Origin: Streptomyces sp. NBC_00289 | Lineage (GTDB): Bacteria; Actinomycetota; Actinomycetes; Streptomycetales; Streptomycetaceae | NCBI RefSeq assembly: GCF_041435115.1 | Contig: NZ_CP108046.1 | Coordinates: forward strand, 4,960,001-5,024,000 | Direction of reading: 5' to 3' | Length of the DNA stretch: 64,000 nucleotides | Shown here: positions 8,764 to 17,626 of the stretch, in pieces | Layout of the letters: each line of letters starts with the position of its first letter | How positions within the stretch are numbered: the stretch's first letter is position 1 | Made by a program: the position numbers and the translations under genes | The notes under the pieces: model-generated | The model's input: only the letters and a program-made list of their open reading frames with translations | Database searches by the model: none | Told to the model about the DNA's origin: nothing

Positions 8764-8895
8764 AGTCGGCTACGTCCTCACTTCCGTGGCTACTCTCCCC
8801 CGCCGTCACCAAGACGATGGCTCATTCAGTCAGGCGAACACCACAGGGTCGATGCATCATGTTCCTGCACGTTCAGGACCCTGGGGGGTGGAGCT

Positions 8896-9879
8896 TTGCC
8901 ATCAAACAACCCATACCGGACACATCCTCATACCGACACCGAGTTGTGTGCCGACGGCAGGCGGCTTTACGCCAGCGCTCTGCGCTTCGGACGTATCGCC
9001 CGTACGGAGGTCGAGCCGGCTCCCTGTCTGATGGACTTCGCGCTGCTCCACCCCGATCCCGACGACGCCAACTGGCTGCGCCCGGTTCCGCCGGCGGCGG
9101 CGCTGGCGCAGCGACTGCACCCCCTGGAACGGGAGATCCAGGAGCGCAGGAGCCTCGCGGTGCAGCTGACCGACTCCTTCGAGCCGTTCATGGCCATCAG
9201 TGCCCAGGATCTGCCCACCACGCACGCCATCACCGTGCTCGAGGGCATCAACCGGATCAACTCGGCGATCGAGCTCGCCCTCACCGACTGCCGGTCGGAG
9301 ATCCTGACGGTCCAGCCGGGGGGCGGCCGCAGTGAGCACTCGCTGACCGAGGCGCTGGAGCGGGGGCGCGCCGTCATCGCGCGCGGCATCACCATGCGGA
9401 CGCTGTACCAGCACACCGCCCGGCACAGCCAGGGAACCCTGGCGTACGCCGAGCTGATGGCCAAGGGCAACGTGGAGATACGAACCCTCGAGGAGCTCAT
9501 CGAACGACTGATGATCTTCGACCGTACCGTCGCCTTCATCCCGGCCGCGGACGACAGCGCGGTCGCTCTGGAACTGCGCCACCCGGGCCTTGTGGACTAC
9601 CTGGCCAAGGTCTTCGAACAGCTCTGGGCCCGCGCGGTCCCGCTCCTCGAGGAGACCCCGTACGCTCCCCCCACGGACGGGATCAGCGGCGTCCAGCGGT
9701 CGATCGCCAAGCTCCTGGTCGAAGGGCATGTCGACGAGGCCATCGCCCGCCGGCTCGGCATGAACGTGCGCACCTGCCGGGCCCACATCGCCAAACTCGC
9801 GGCCGCCCTGGGCAGCGGAAGCCGGGCGCAGCTCGGCTTTCTCATAGCCCAGTCGGGGATCCTGGACCGCGGCCACTGA
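8896..9879 (+). CDS. LuxR-type (GerE HTH) regulator, paralogue 1 of 3
   Basis: A 327-residue regulator. The C-terminal 60 residues are a GerE-type helix-turn-helix (QRSIAKLLVEGHVDEAIARR, then NVRTCRAHIAKLAAALG). The N-terminal part begins with TELCADGRRLYASALR. The middle has a ligand-domain segment (ITMRTLYQHTARHSQGTLAY and TVAFIPAADDS) like the phospholipase-D-fold effector domains seen in many actinobacterial LuxR proteins without receiver domains. Start: TTG 8896, five bases after GGTGGAG; another TTG at 8944 is less well placed. It shares about half its residues with the next two regulators. Divergent from the DLSWS peptide gene. The signal is not known. Confidence 0.88.
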   Translation: MPSNNPYRTHPHTDTELCADGRRLYASALRFGRIARTEVEPAPCLMDFALLHPDPDDANWLRPVPPAAALAQRLHPLEREIQERRSLAVQLTDSFEPFMAISAQDLPTTHAITVLEGINRINSAIELALTDCRSEILTVQPGGGRSEHSLTEALERGRAVIARGITMRTLYQHTARHSQGTLAYAELMAKGNVEIRTLEELIERLMIFDRTVAFIPAADDSAVALELRHPGLVDYLAKVFEQLWARAVPLLEETPYAPPTDGISGVQRSIAKLLVEGHVDEAIARRLGMNVRTCRAHIAKLAAALGSGSRAQLGFLIAQSGILDRGH

Positions 9880-9927
9880 CCGGTGCGGGCCCGCCCGGGA
9901 GGGTGCCCGACGAGAGGAGACCCAGAA

Positions 9928-10914
9928 GTGACCCCGGCGCCGCACCCGGAGCACGGTCCGGAAGCCCTGTGCGCCGCAGGGACGGAGCTGTACGAGCGTG
10001 CCCTGCGCGAGGGCCACGTCCACGGCGCCGACGCCGAGGCGGCCCCCTGCCTCGTCGACCTCGGCCTGCTGCACCCGGCCGTCACCGACCTCGACACGCT
10101 GGAGCCCGCCTCCCCCGTGGTGGCCCTGCACCGGCTGCTGCGCGCCTCGGAGGAACGCATCGCCGACGAACGGCGGCGCGAACAGCGGCTGGCCGAGGCC
10201 TTCGAACCGCTGCTGCGGATCGGCGTCCGCCGCACCCCGGGCGACGCCACCCCGGCGATCAGCGTGTTGAGCGGATTCGACCGGATCAACCTCGCCATCG
10301 CCCACGCCATGGCCGACGCCTCCGCCGAACTCCTGGCCATCCACCCGCACACCAGCCACACCCGGGCGCGCCCCGAGCGCCACGCCGAGGCGCTGGACCG
10401 CGACCAGGACCTGCTGGACCGCGGCGGCCGCATCCGCACGCTCTACCAGCACACACTGCGCTACGCGCCCTCCGTCGTGGCCCGCTACGAACAGCTGCGC
10501 GGCGACGTCGAGGCCCGCACCCTGGACGAGGTGACCGAGCGTCTGCTCGTCGTCGACCGTGCCGTCGCCTTCGTTCCCGGCAGCAAGGACCGCTCGCTCG
10601 CCCTGGAGGTCCGTCACCCGGCCCTGGTGGACTACTTCGCCACCACCTTCGACCGCCTGTGGCGGCTGGCCGACCCCATGCACCCGGAGGCGGCCCCGCA
10701 GCCCTCCCGCAACGGCGTCACCCACCGCCAGCGCGCGATCGCCGCCCTCCTGGTCGAGGGCCACACCGACGCCGTCATCGCGGACCGCCTCGGGATGAAC
10801 GTCCGCACCGCCCGCGTCCACATCGCCAAACTCGCGGCGACGCTGGGCAGCGAGAGCCGGGCGCAGCTCGGCTACCTCATCGGACGGTCCGGGATCCTTG
10901 ATCGGGAAGAGTGA
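9928..10914 (+). CDS. LuxR-type (GerE HTH) regulator, paralogue 2 of 3
   Basis: A 328-residue protein with the same architecture as its neighbour: N-terminal EALCAAGTELYERALREG, a central effector region (IRTLYQHTLRYAPSVVARYE, TLDEVTERLLVVDRAVAFVP) and a C-terminal GerE helix-turn-helix (HRQRAIAALLVEGHTDAVIA, NVRTARVHIAKLAATLG). Start: GTG 9928 after GAGAGGAG. It follows paralogue 1 by 48 bp on the same strand, so the two are probably cotranscribed. Its 3' end overlaps the 3' end of the convergent third paralogue by 38 bp. The three genes look like local duplications that have since diverged. Confidence 0.9.
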   Translation: MTPAPHPEHGPEALCAAGTELYERALREGHVHGADAEAAPCLVDLGLLHPAVTDLDTLEPASPVVALHRLLRASEERIADERRREQRLAEAFEPLLRIGVRRTPGDATPAISVLSGFDRINLAIAHAMADASAELLAIHPHTSHTRARPERHAEALDRDQDLLDRGGRIRTLYQHTLRYAPSVVARYEQLRGDVEARTLDEVTERLLVVDRAVAFVPGSKDRSLALEVRHPALVDYFATTFDRLWRLADPMHPEAAPQPSRNGVTHRQRAIAALLVEGHTDAVIADRLGMNVRTARVHIAKLAATLGSESRAQLGYLIGRSGILDREE

Positions 10915-11914
10915 GGGAGGCGACGTCGGCGGGACCTGACGGTCCGTCCAGGCCGACCTGGGCGATCCGGACGCCCAGTTGGGTACGGCTGGCCGCGCCC
11001 AGGGTCTCCGACAGCCTCGCGATGTGGGCACGGCAGGTGCGCACGCTTATGCCGAGGCGTTCCGCGATCACGGCGTCCTGGTGGCCCTCCGCGAGGAGCG
11101 CGGCGATGGACTGCTCGCGGTGGGAGATGCCCTCGATCCCGGTGTCGGGCAGCGGGGCGGTCAGCGGGATCGCCAGGCGCCACAGCCGCTCGAAGACCGT
11201 CACCAGGTACTGGACCAGGGCCGGGTGGCGCAGCTCCAGGGCGAGGGTGCGGTCGGCGTTCGCGGGGATGAAGGCCACCTTCCCGTCGAAGAGGATCAGC
11301 CGGTCGATCACCTCGTCGAGGGTGCGGGCCTGCACCGAACCACCCATCAGCTCCAGGTAGTTGATCAGGCCCTGGCCGTGCCGGGCGACGTGGGTGTACA
11401 GGTCGCGCATGCGCACACCCCGGCCGCGCAGCGCCAGCGCGCGGTGCAGGCCCTCGGTGAGTTCGTGCTCGGGACGGATGCCGCCCGGCTGCACGGTGAG
11501 GACCTCCGTCGTACAGGCCTCCGTCGCCTCGTCCATCGCCGCCTGGATGCGGGCGAGGCCGTCCAGGACACGGATCGCCGAGCCCTCCGCGCCGGCGGCG
11601 CGGGGCCGCGGGCCGAGGCCGGCGTACCACTCGACGGCCGCCACCGCCGAGCCCACCATCCGCTGGCTCGCGCTGACCTCGTCGTACACCCCGCGCAGCA
11701 GCCGCGTCATGACCTCCTGCGGGGAGGTGGGGACCAGCCAGTCCATGTCGTCGGGGTCCGGGTGCAGCAGCGCCAGTTCCAGCAGACAGGGCACCGGTTC
11801 CGCGTCCCGGCGCGGCACGCGGCCCCGCCGTACGGCCCGGGAATACACGCGATCCCCGGTCTCGCACAGTCGGTCAGCACCGTGTGGATGCTCGTCCGTC
11901 CCGTGCCCGGCCAT
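10877..11914 (-). CDS. LuxR-type (GerE HTH) regulator, paralogue 3 of 3
   Basis: A 345-residue regulator, same family as the two genes it faces. N-terminal DRLCETGDRVYSRAVRRGRV, central VRMRDLYTHVARHGQGLINY and GKVAFIPANADRT, C-terminal helix-turn-helix HREQSIAALLAEGHQDAVIA and RTCRAHIARLSETLG, then a 25-residue tail not found in the others. Start: ATG 11914 with a GGTGGGA stretch upstream; GTG 11926, four codons earlier, is also possible. It overlaps the previous gene tail to tail. Target genes unknown; the nearest candidates are the DLSWS peptide operon on one side and the ATP-grasp operon on the other. Confidence 0.88.
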   Translation of the reverse strand: MAGHGTDEHPHGADRLCETGDRVYSRAVRRGRVPRRDAEPVPCLLELALLHPDPDDMDWLVPTSPQEVMTRLLRGVYDEVSASQRMVGSAVAAVEWYAGLGPRPRAAGAEGSAIRVLDGLARIQAAMDEATEACTTEVLTVQPGGIRPEHELTEGLHRALALRGRGVRMRDLYTHVARHGQGLINYLELMGGSVQARTLDEVIDRLILFDGKVAFIPANADRTLALELRHPALVQYLVTVFERLWRLAIPLTAPLPDTGIEGISHREQSIAALLAEGHQDAVIAERLGISVRTCRAHIARLSETLGAASRTQLGVRIAQVGLDGPSGPADVASLTLPDQGSRTVR

Positions 11915-12282
11915 CGCCCATCCCACCCCCGGTTCCGGTCTTCCGCAGCGCCACTATGCGCGGACCGGACCCGCTCCGCAACACGGCTCCCCCCGGTACG
12001 GGCAGGAGAAACCACCGATTTCTCCCGCTATCCCCGGGCCCCCGCCGGGCCGGTTGCAACAAGCTGCGGTGGTGGGCGCCGTCGGCCCCGGGGCCGGGCG
12101 GACACCCGCTTCCCCGGCGGCCGGCATCCGCCGCGGGTGGACGCCCCACCCGCCGTCCGTCCGCGGCGCCCCACCCGCTGTCCGTTCGGAGCCCCGAACG
12201 CCCGGAGTGCGCCGTTCCGCGCGTGCGCCGCCGGAAATGCCGGAGTGATCGTCACGTTACGTACCGCCTCTAACGTCCCCTC

Positions 12283-13827
12283 ATGGCGGACATATTTGAC
12301 GCGTACGCGTTGGCCGACGCGTGGGACGAGATGTTCGAGCGGCCGGGTGAGGTCAGGACCGCCTACGAGCCGGTGCTGGCGGCACTGCAACCGATCGAAC
12401 CGAGCGAACTGCGCTTCCGGGCCGACCAGATGGCCAGGGCGTTCACCGACCGGGGCGTGACCTACGCCTTCGCGGGCGAGGAGCGGCCCTGGCCGCTCGA
12501 CCTCGTCCCCCGGATTCTGGACGCCCTCGAATGGGATCTCATACAACGCGGGGTGGCCCAGCGGGTCAGGGCCCTGGAGGCGTATCTCGCCGACGCCTAC
12601 GGGCCGGCCCGCGCCTTCGAGGACGGTGTCGTGCCCTGGCGGCTGCTCCTCAACTCGCCGCACTTCCACCGGGCGGCCCACGGGATCGAACCGCCGGGCG
12701 GTGTACGCATCCACGTCGCCGGCATCGACCTCGTCCGGGACGAAGCCGGCGACTTCCGGGTGCTCGAGGACAACGTGCGGGTCCCCAGCGGGGTGTCGTA
12801 CGTCATCGAGAACCGCCGGGCCATGACCCGGATCTTCCCCTCGCTCTTCGCCGAACAGCACGTGGTGCCCGTCGACGGGTACGCCCACCGGCTGCTCGGC
12901 GCGCTGCGGGCGGCCGCGCCCGACGGCGCCGGAGATCCCCGGGTGGTCGTCCTGACACCCGGTCCCAGCAACGCCGCCTACTTCGAACACGCCCTGCTGG
13001 CCCGGCTGATGGGCGTACAGCTGGTCGAGGGGCACGACCTCGTGTGCCGGGGCAACCGGGTGTGGATGCGGACCACGCGCGGCGAGGTGCCCGTGCACGT
13101 CGTATACCGGCGCCTGGACGACGACTTCCTCGACCCGCTCCAGTTCCGCCCCGACTCGGTGATCGGCTGCCCCGGCATTCTCGGCGCGGCCATGGCGGGC
13201 AACGTCACACTCGCAAACGCCGTCGGCAACGGGATCGCCGACGACAAGCTCCTGTACACCTACGTCCCGGACCTGATCCGGTACTACCTCGGCGAGGAAC
13301 CGGTGCTCCCCAACGTGGAGTCCTACCGGCCCGACGAGCCCGGCCAGTTGGACGCCGTGCTCGACCAGATCGACCAGCTCGTCATCAAGCCGGTCGACGG
13401 CGCCGGCGGCCAGGGCATCGTCATCGGCCCCAAGGCCGACCGGGAGACCCTCGACCGCACCCGCGAAGCCGTCGCCGCCGACCCGCGCGGCTTCATCGCC
13501 CAGCGTCCCGTCGCCCTGTCCACCTCCCCCACCCTCGCGGGCGAACGCATGGCACCCCGCCACATCGACCTGCGCCCCTTCGCCGTCAACGACGGCAACG
13601 ACGTCTGGGTCCTGCCCGGCGGACTGACCCGGGTCGCCCTCCAGGAGGGCAACCTGATCGTCAACTCCAGCCAGGGCGGCGGCTCCAAGGACACCTGGGT
13701 GCTGGCCGACGGACCGGCCCGGCAGCCCGCTCCGGTGAGCGCCGGCTCCCTGCCCGAGGTCGCCCCCCGCCAGCTGGGACCCGACGGCATCCCCACCGTC
13801 GTACAGGAAGGGGCGCAGCAGCAGTGA
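12283..13827 (+). CDS. Circularly permuted ATP-grasp protein
   Basis: A 514-residue protein of the circularly permuted type-2 ATP-grasp family. Visible family segments are RVLEDNVRVPSGVSYVIENR (a family hallmark), VVVLTPGPSNAAYFEHALLA, DDKLLYTYVPDLIRYYL, and the ATP-binding lysine and glycine-rich loop QLVIKPVDGAGGQGIVIGP. ATP-grasp enzymes join a carboxylate to an amine through an acyl-phosphate. This family has been proposed to ligate or modify peptides and is conserved next to alpha-E and transglutaminase-like genes, exactly as here. It overlaps the next gene by 4 bp (GTGA), giving translational coupling. Substrate unknown. Confidence 0.93.
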   Translation: MADIFDAYALADAWDEMFERPGEVRTAYEPVLAALQPIEPSELRFRADQMARAFTDRGVTYAFAGEERPWPLDLVPRILDALEWDLIQRGVAQRVRALEAYLADAYGPARAFEDGVVPWRLLLNSPHFHRAAHGIEPPGGVRIHVAGIDLVRDEAGDFRVLEDNVRVPSGVSYVIENRRAMTRIFPSLFAEQHVVPVDGYAHRLLGALRAAAPDGAGDPRVVVLTPGPSNAAYFEHALLARLMGVQLVEGHDLVCRGNRVWMRTTRGEVPVHVVYRRLDDDFLDPLQFRPDSVIGCPGILGAAMAGNVTLANAVGNGIADDKLLYTYVPDLIRYYLGEEPVLPNVESYRPDEPGQLDAVLDQIDQLVIKPVDGAGGQGIVIGPKADRETLDRTREAVAADPRGFIAQRPVALSTSPTLAGERMAPRHIDLRPFAVNDGNDVWVLPGGLTRVALQEGNLIVNSSQGGGSKDTWVLADGPARQPAPVSAGSLPEVAPRQLGPDGIPTVVQEGAQQQ

Positions 13828-14756
13828 ACGACGTGATCCTCTCCCGCATAGCCGAGGCGCTGACCTGGACCGGCCGCTACGTCGAGCGGGCGGACGCCAC
13901 CGGGCGCATCCTCGACGCGTACCTCCACCGCATGCTGGAGGACCCCTGGCGCGACGAGGACGCGGCCTGCCGGTCGCTGTACGCGATCCTCGGCGTCGAC
14001 GCGGGCGGTACCCGCGTCGACATGCAGCAGGTCCTGGACCAGCTCGCCTTCGACGCCCGCTCCACCTGCTCCATCGAGGGCGCGCTGGGCGCCGCCCGGC
14101 TGAACGCGAGAAGCGCCCGCGAGGCGGTGTCCTCGGAGATGTGGGAGTGCCTCAACTCCACCTGGCACGCGCTGGCCGACCAGCGCCTCGCGGCCCGCCG
14201 CACCGGCCCCTACGGCTACCTGGAACTCGTCCGGCGCCGCGCGGCCCTGTTCTTCGGCCTCGCCGACTCCACGATGAGCCGCGACGACAGCTGGCGTTTC
14301 GTCGTCCTGGGCCGCAGCCTGGAACGGGTGGACATGACCGTACGGCTGCTGTCCGTGCGGGTGCTGGATGCCGCCCACGCGCCCGACTGGCCGACCCTGC
14401 TCAGCGCGAGCGGCGCCGACGAGGCGTACGCGCGCGTGTACGGCGGCTTCGGCGACACCCCGCGCGTGGCCGAGTTCCTGCTCCTGGACCGGGACTTCCC
14501 GCGCTCCGCGCTGCACGCGCTGACCACCGCCGAGGAGTGCCTCACCGCCCTGGGCCGCCCGCGGCAGGACCCGGCGCGCCGCCCCATCGGCCGGCTGCGC
14601 ACCCGGCTCGAGTACCTGGACACGCACGCCCTGGAAGAGCAGCTCCCCATCCTGCTCATGGACCTCCAGACCGCCTGCATCGCGTCGGCGGAGGCGGTGG
14701 CGGAGCGGTTCTACCCGAACCAGGGGCCCGTCGAGTGGGCCTCGGAAGGAGCGTGA
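13824..14756 (+). CDS. Alpha-E domain protein (DUF403)
   Basis: A 310-residue, all-helical protein. It starts with ILSRIAEALTWTGRYVERAD, the family signature, and has the internal SREAVSSEMWECLN-like segment and DSTMSRDDSWRFVVLGRSLERVDMT typical of alpha-E proteins. No enzymatic activity is established; the domain is thought to serve the adjacent ATP-grasp and transglutaminase-like proteins in one pathway. The GTG start overlaps the upstream stop by 4 bp and the next gene begins two bases after its stop, so all three are made from one message. Confidence 0.93.
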   Translation: MNDVILSRIAEALTWTGRYVERADATGRILDAYLHRMLEDPWRDEDAACRSLYAILGVDAGGTRVDMQQVLDQLAFDARSTCSIEGALGAARLNARSAREAVSSEMWECLNSTWHALADQRLAARRTGPYGYLELVRRRAALFFGLADSTMSRDDSWRFVVLGRSLERVDMTVRLLSVRVLDAAHAPDWPTLLSASGADEAYARVYGGFGDTPRVAEFLLLDRDFPRSALHALTTAEECLTALGRPRQDPARRPIGRLRTRLEYLDTHALEEQLPILLMDLQTACIASAEAVAERFYPNQGPVEWASEGA

Positions 14757-14758
14757 GC

Positions 14759-15625
14759 ATGACCACGCAGACGATGACGCAGGCCACCCGGCGCCTCCGG
14801 ATCCGGCACCTCACCCGCGTCGCGTACGCGCAGGCGGCCGTCTCCTCGCACAACGAGGTCCGCATGACCCCGCTGACGCTGCCCGGCCAGACCACCCTGG
14901 ACGCCCGGGTCACCGTCAGCCCGACGGCCACCACCTGGTCGTACTGGGACTACTGGGGCACCCAGGTCACCGGCTTCGACCTGATGGACCCGCACGCCGA
15001 CCTCACCATCACGGCCTCCAGCCTGGTCGAGACCCACCCGCCGGGCCCGCTCCCCGAACCGCCCGGCTGGGCGGCGGTGGCCGAACGCACCGCGAACTCC
15101 CGCCTGTCGGAGTTCGCCGACGCCACCACGCGGACGACGGTGCCCGCGGGGCTCGTCGAGACAGCCCGGGACGCGGTCGCGGGGCTCGACCCGCACGAGA
15201 CCGCGGTCGCCGTCTCCGCGCTGGTCGCCGACCGGGTGTCCTACCTGCCCGGCACCACCGGCGTGACCACCTCCGCCGCGGAGGCGTGGGAGCTGGGCGC
15301 GGGCGTCTGCCAGGACATCGCCCACGTCACCATCGCGCTGCTGCGGGGCCTCGGCCTGCCGACCCGCTATGTCTCCGGCTACCTCCACCCCGAGCGCGAG
15401 GCGGAACTGCACCGGCCGGTCGCCGGGCAGAGCCACGCGTGGGTCGAGTACTGGGCGGGCGACTGGTGCGGCTACGACCCCACCAACCGGACCCGGGCCG
15501 ACGAGTCCCACGTCGTGGTCGGACGCGGCCGCGACTACGACGACGTCACCCCGCACAAGGGCGTCTACCGCGGAGTGGCCGGCGGCCCACCGGAGGTCAC
15601 GGTGGAGTTCACCCGGGTGGCATGA
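14759..15625 (+). CDS. Transglutaminase-like cysteine protease-fold protein
   Basis: A 288-residue protein. The N-terminal 100 residues are the beta-rich bacterial transglutaminase-like N domain (RIRHLTRVAYAQAAVSSHNE). The catalytic triad is visible: Cys in GAGVCQDIAHV (near 182), His in SHAWVEYW and Asp in YDPTN. Such proteins may cut or form amide bonds in peptides. Third gene of the ATP-grasp/alpha-E operon. Start: ATG 14759 after GGAAGGA; a GTG six bases earlier overlaps the previous stop and is an alternative. A 13-bp inverted repeat follows at 15668-15729. Confidence 0.93.
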   Translation: MTTQTMTQATRRLRIRHLTRVAYAQAAVSSHNEVRMTPLTLPGQTTLDARVTVSPTATTWSYWDYWGTQVTGFDLMDPHADLTITASSLVETHPPGPLPEPPGWAAVAERTANSRLSEFADATTRTTVPAGLVETARDAVAGLDPHETAVAVSALVADRVSYLPGTTGVTTSAAEAWELGAGVCQDIAHVTIALLRGLGLPTRYVSGYLHPEREAELHRPVAGQSHAWVEYWAGDWCGYDPTNRTRADESHVVVGRGRDYDDVTPHKGVYRGVAGGPPEVTVEFTRVA

Positions 15626-15667
15626 CCGCGGTGACGCACCCGGCGCGGCGGCGCGGCCGGGGTCGTT

Positions 15668-15729
15668 CGTTCGGATCAGGGCGGATCAGGGAGCGGTGCC
15701 AGGGCTCGCGAGCCCGCCTGATCCGAACG
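15668..15729. terminator. Long inverted repeat between convergent genes
   Basis: Perfect 13-bp arms (CGTTCGGATCAGG at 15668 and CCTGATCCGAACG at 15717) enclose a GC-rich loop that has its own small hairpin (GGGCTCGCGAGCCC). The right arm runs into a 9-bp tandem repeat (GATCCGAAC, three copies). Probably a bidirectional terminator for the transglutaminase and sugar-binding genes. Confidence 0.6.
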
Positions 15730-15754
15730 ATCCGAACGATCCGAACGAGAGGCC

Positions 15755-16873
15755 CTAGTTCAGGCCGATCGCGGCGCAGGCGCTCTTGTACTTGCTGGTG
15801 CAGATGTCGGACACCTTGTAGATGCCGTCCGCGACGACGGTGCTCTTGATGTTGTCCTTGGTCAGGGCGACCACGGGCACGAGCTGCGCGGGGATGGCCT
15901 TGTTCGTGGGGCTGTCGACGCTGTCCCGGGCCAGGGCGTCGAACTGGATGTCCTTGCCCTGGACCTTGGCCACGGCCATCTCCGCGGCGGCCTCGGCCTC
16001 ACCGGGGTACGGCTTGTAGACGCTCATGTACTGCTGGCCGCCGACGATGCGCTGCACCGCCGCGAGTTCCGCGTCCTGGCCGGTGATCGGGGGCAGCTTG
16101 CTGACGCCCGCGGCCTCCAGCGCCTTGATGATGCCGCCGGCCATCGCGTCGTTGGCGGAGTAGACGGCGGCGATGTTGTCCTTGCCGATCTTGTCGATCG
16201 CCTCGGTCATGTTCGACTGGGCGGCCTCGGGGCTCCACTTGTCGGTGTCGAAGGAGTCGGAGATCGTCACCTTGCCCTCCAGTTCGGAGAGCGCGCCGGT
16301 CTTGAACTGCTTGGCGTTGGGGTCGGTCGGCGAGCCGTTCATCATGACGACCTTGTCCGAGGTGTCGGCCTGCGTGCCCAGCGCCTCGATCACGGACCGG
16401 CCCTGCACCTCACCGACGAGCTCGTTGTCGAAGGACACGTACGCGTCGATCGGCCCCTCGGCCAGCCGGTCGTAGGCGATGACCGGGATACCCGCGTCCT
16501 TCGCCTTCTGCACCCCGTCCGCGATGAGATGCGCGTCGACGGCGTCGAGCAGGATGACGTCGACCTTGTCGTCGACCATCTGCTGCAGCTGGCCCGCCTG
16601 CGTGTCCGCGTCGGCACCGGCGTTGGCGTACACGGTCCGGCCCTGCTTCTTGGTGAGGGCGGCGACCTTCGCCTTGATGATCGGGTAGTCGAACTCGGCG
16701 TACCGCGTGTTCGTCTTCTCCGGCATCAGGACACCCACGGTGACGTCGTTGCCCTTGGTCGGGCTCGCGTCCGCGCTGTCCCCCGAAACCCCCAGGGCGC
16801 CGCACGCGGCCAGCGAAAGGGTCATTGTGGACGCGGCCACGGATATGGCGATACGGCGCATGGGGGTGCTCAC
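15755..16873 (-). CDS. Xylose-type sugar ABC transporter substrate-binding lipoprotein
   Basis: A 372-residue protein. Signal peptide with lipobox SLAAC near residue 24, so it is a lipid-anchored extracytoplasmic protein. The mature part is a type-I periplasmic-binding fold of the XylF/RbsB class, with VGVLMPEKTNTRYAEFD, the VDVILLDAVDAHLIADGV segment and NDAMAGGIIKALEAAG in the hinge and binding regions. It should capture a pentose or related sugar. No permease or ATPase gene lies nearby, so it must share a distant transporter or act as a sensor. Start: GTG 16873 after GGAAGG; an internal ATG four codons later also fits. Confidence 0.9.
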   Translation of the reverse strand: MSTPMRRIAISVAASTMTLSLAACGALGVSGDSADASPTKGNDVTVGVLMPEKTNTRYAEFDYPIIKAKVAALTKKQGRTVYANAGADADTQAGQLQQMVDDKVDVILLDAVDAHLIADGVQKAKDAGIPVIAYDRLAEGPIDAYVSFDNELVGEVQGRSVIEALGTQADTSDKVVMMNGSPTDPNAKQFKTGALSELEGKVTISDSFDTDKWSPEAAQSNMTEAIDKIGKDNIAAVYSANDAMAGGIIKALEAAGVSKLPPITGQDAELAAVQRIVGGQQYMSVYKPYPGEAEAAAEMAVAKVQGKDIQFDALARDSVDSPTNKAIPAQLVPVVALTKDNIKSTVVADGIYKVSDICTSKYKSACAAIGLN

Positions 16874-17108
16874 TTCTGGTGCCTTCCGGACGTGGACGCA
16901 AATTGCGACCCAGATGACTCAAAAGCCAACGCGGACGCGCCCCCCAGCGTCAAGCGAAACTACTTAACGAGATGGCAACGCCACACTCCGCTTTGCATGT
17001 GAAGACGTGAGGGATTCGCCTCCGAACAGTTTCACGGACTCTACACCTCGCCGCGGCAACGGGCGTCGGCGATCCGTACAACGAACGGGCACCGGTCTCG
17101 CGCCGCAC

Positions 17109-17146
17109 GTGAAGGGGCCCGGGGAGTGCTCCCCGGGCCCCTTCAC
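17109..17146. terminator. Strong hairpin terminator after hspR
   Basis: A perfect 17-bp inverted repeat (arms 17109-17125 and 17130-17146) with a 4-nt loop lies 22 bp beyond the hspR stop. It is the likely end of the dnaK operon transcript. Confidence 0.85.
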
Positions 17147-17167
17147 GCGTGCGTGCCTGCGGACGGG

Positions 17168-17620
17168 TCAGTCCGACGGCTGCTGTCGCTTGGGTCTCCA
17201 CACCACCAGCGCGCTGGTCTGCTGGACCTCCTGATACGGGACCAGGTCCCGCCGGTAGGAGGCGTGCACCGCGGCCTCGCGCTGCTGCATCGCGGCCGCC
17301 GCGCCGTCCAGGGCGGCTTCCATCTCCGCCACCCGGGACTGGAGGGCGGCGACCTGGTTCTCCAGCTCGATGATCCGCTTGATGCCGGCCAGGTTGACGC
17401 CCTCGTCCTGGGACAACTGCTGCACCTGACGGAGCAGTTCGATGTCGCGGGCCGAGTAGCGGCGGCCCCGGCCGGCGGTGCGGTCGGGGGAGACCAGGCC
17501 CAGACGGTCGTACTGGCGCAGTGTCTGAGGGTGCAGGCCGGAGAGCTGGGCCGCCACCGAGATGACGTAGACCGGGGTTTCCTCGGTCAGTTCATACGGG
17601 TTGCGTCGACGACCGTCCAT
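17168..17620 (-). CDS. hspR: HspR, MerR-type heat-shock repressor
   Basis: A 150-residue MerR-family repressor. The helix-turn-helix and wing are YVISVAAQLSGLHPQTLRQY and GRRYSARDIELLRQVQQL; a coiled-coil dimer helix follows (GIKRIIELENQVAALQSRVAEM). HspR binds HAIR sites with DnaK as corepressor and shuts off the dnaK operon, clpB and lon. HAIR sites are present here upstream of dnaK (21370-21390 and 21422-21442) and clpB (7584-7604). It is the last gene of dnaK-grpE-dnaJ-hspR, starting 6 bp after the dnaJ stop, which gives an autoregulatory loop. Confidence 0.97.
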   Translation of the reverse strand: MDGRRRNPYELTEETPVYVISVAAQLSGLHPQTLRQYDRLGLVSPDRTAGRGRRYSARDIELLRQVQQLSQDEGVNLAGIKRIIELENQVAALQSRVAEMEAALDGAAAAMQQREAAVHASYRRDLVPYQEVQQTSALVVWRPKRQQPSD

Positions 17621-17626
17621 CTCGCA

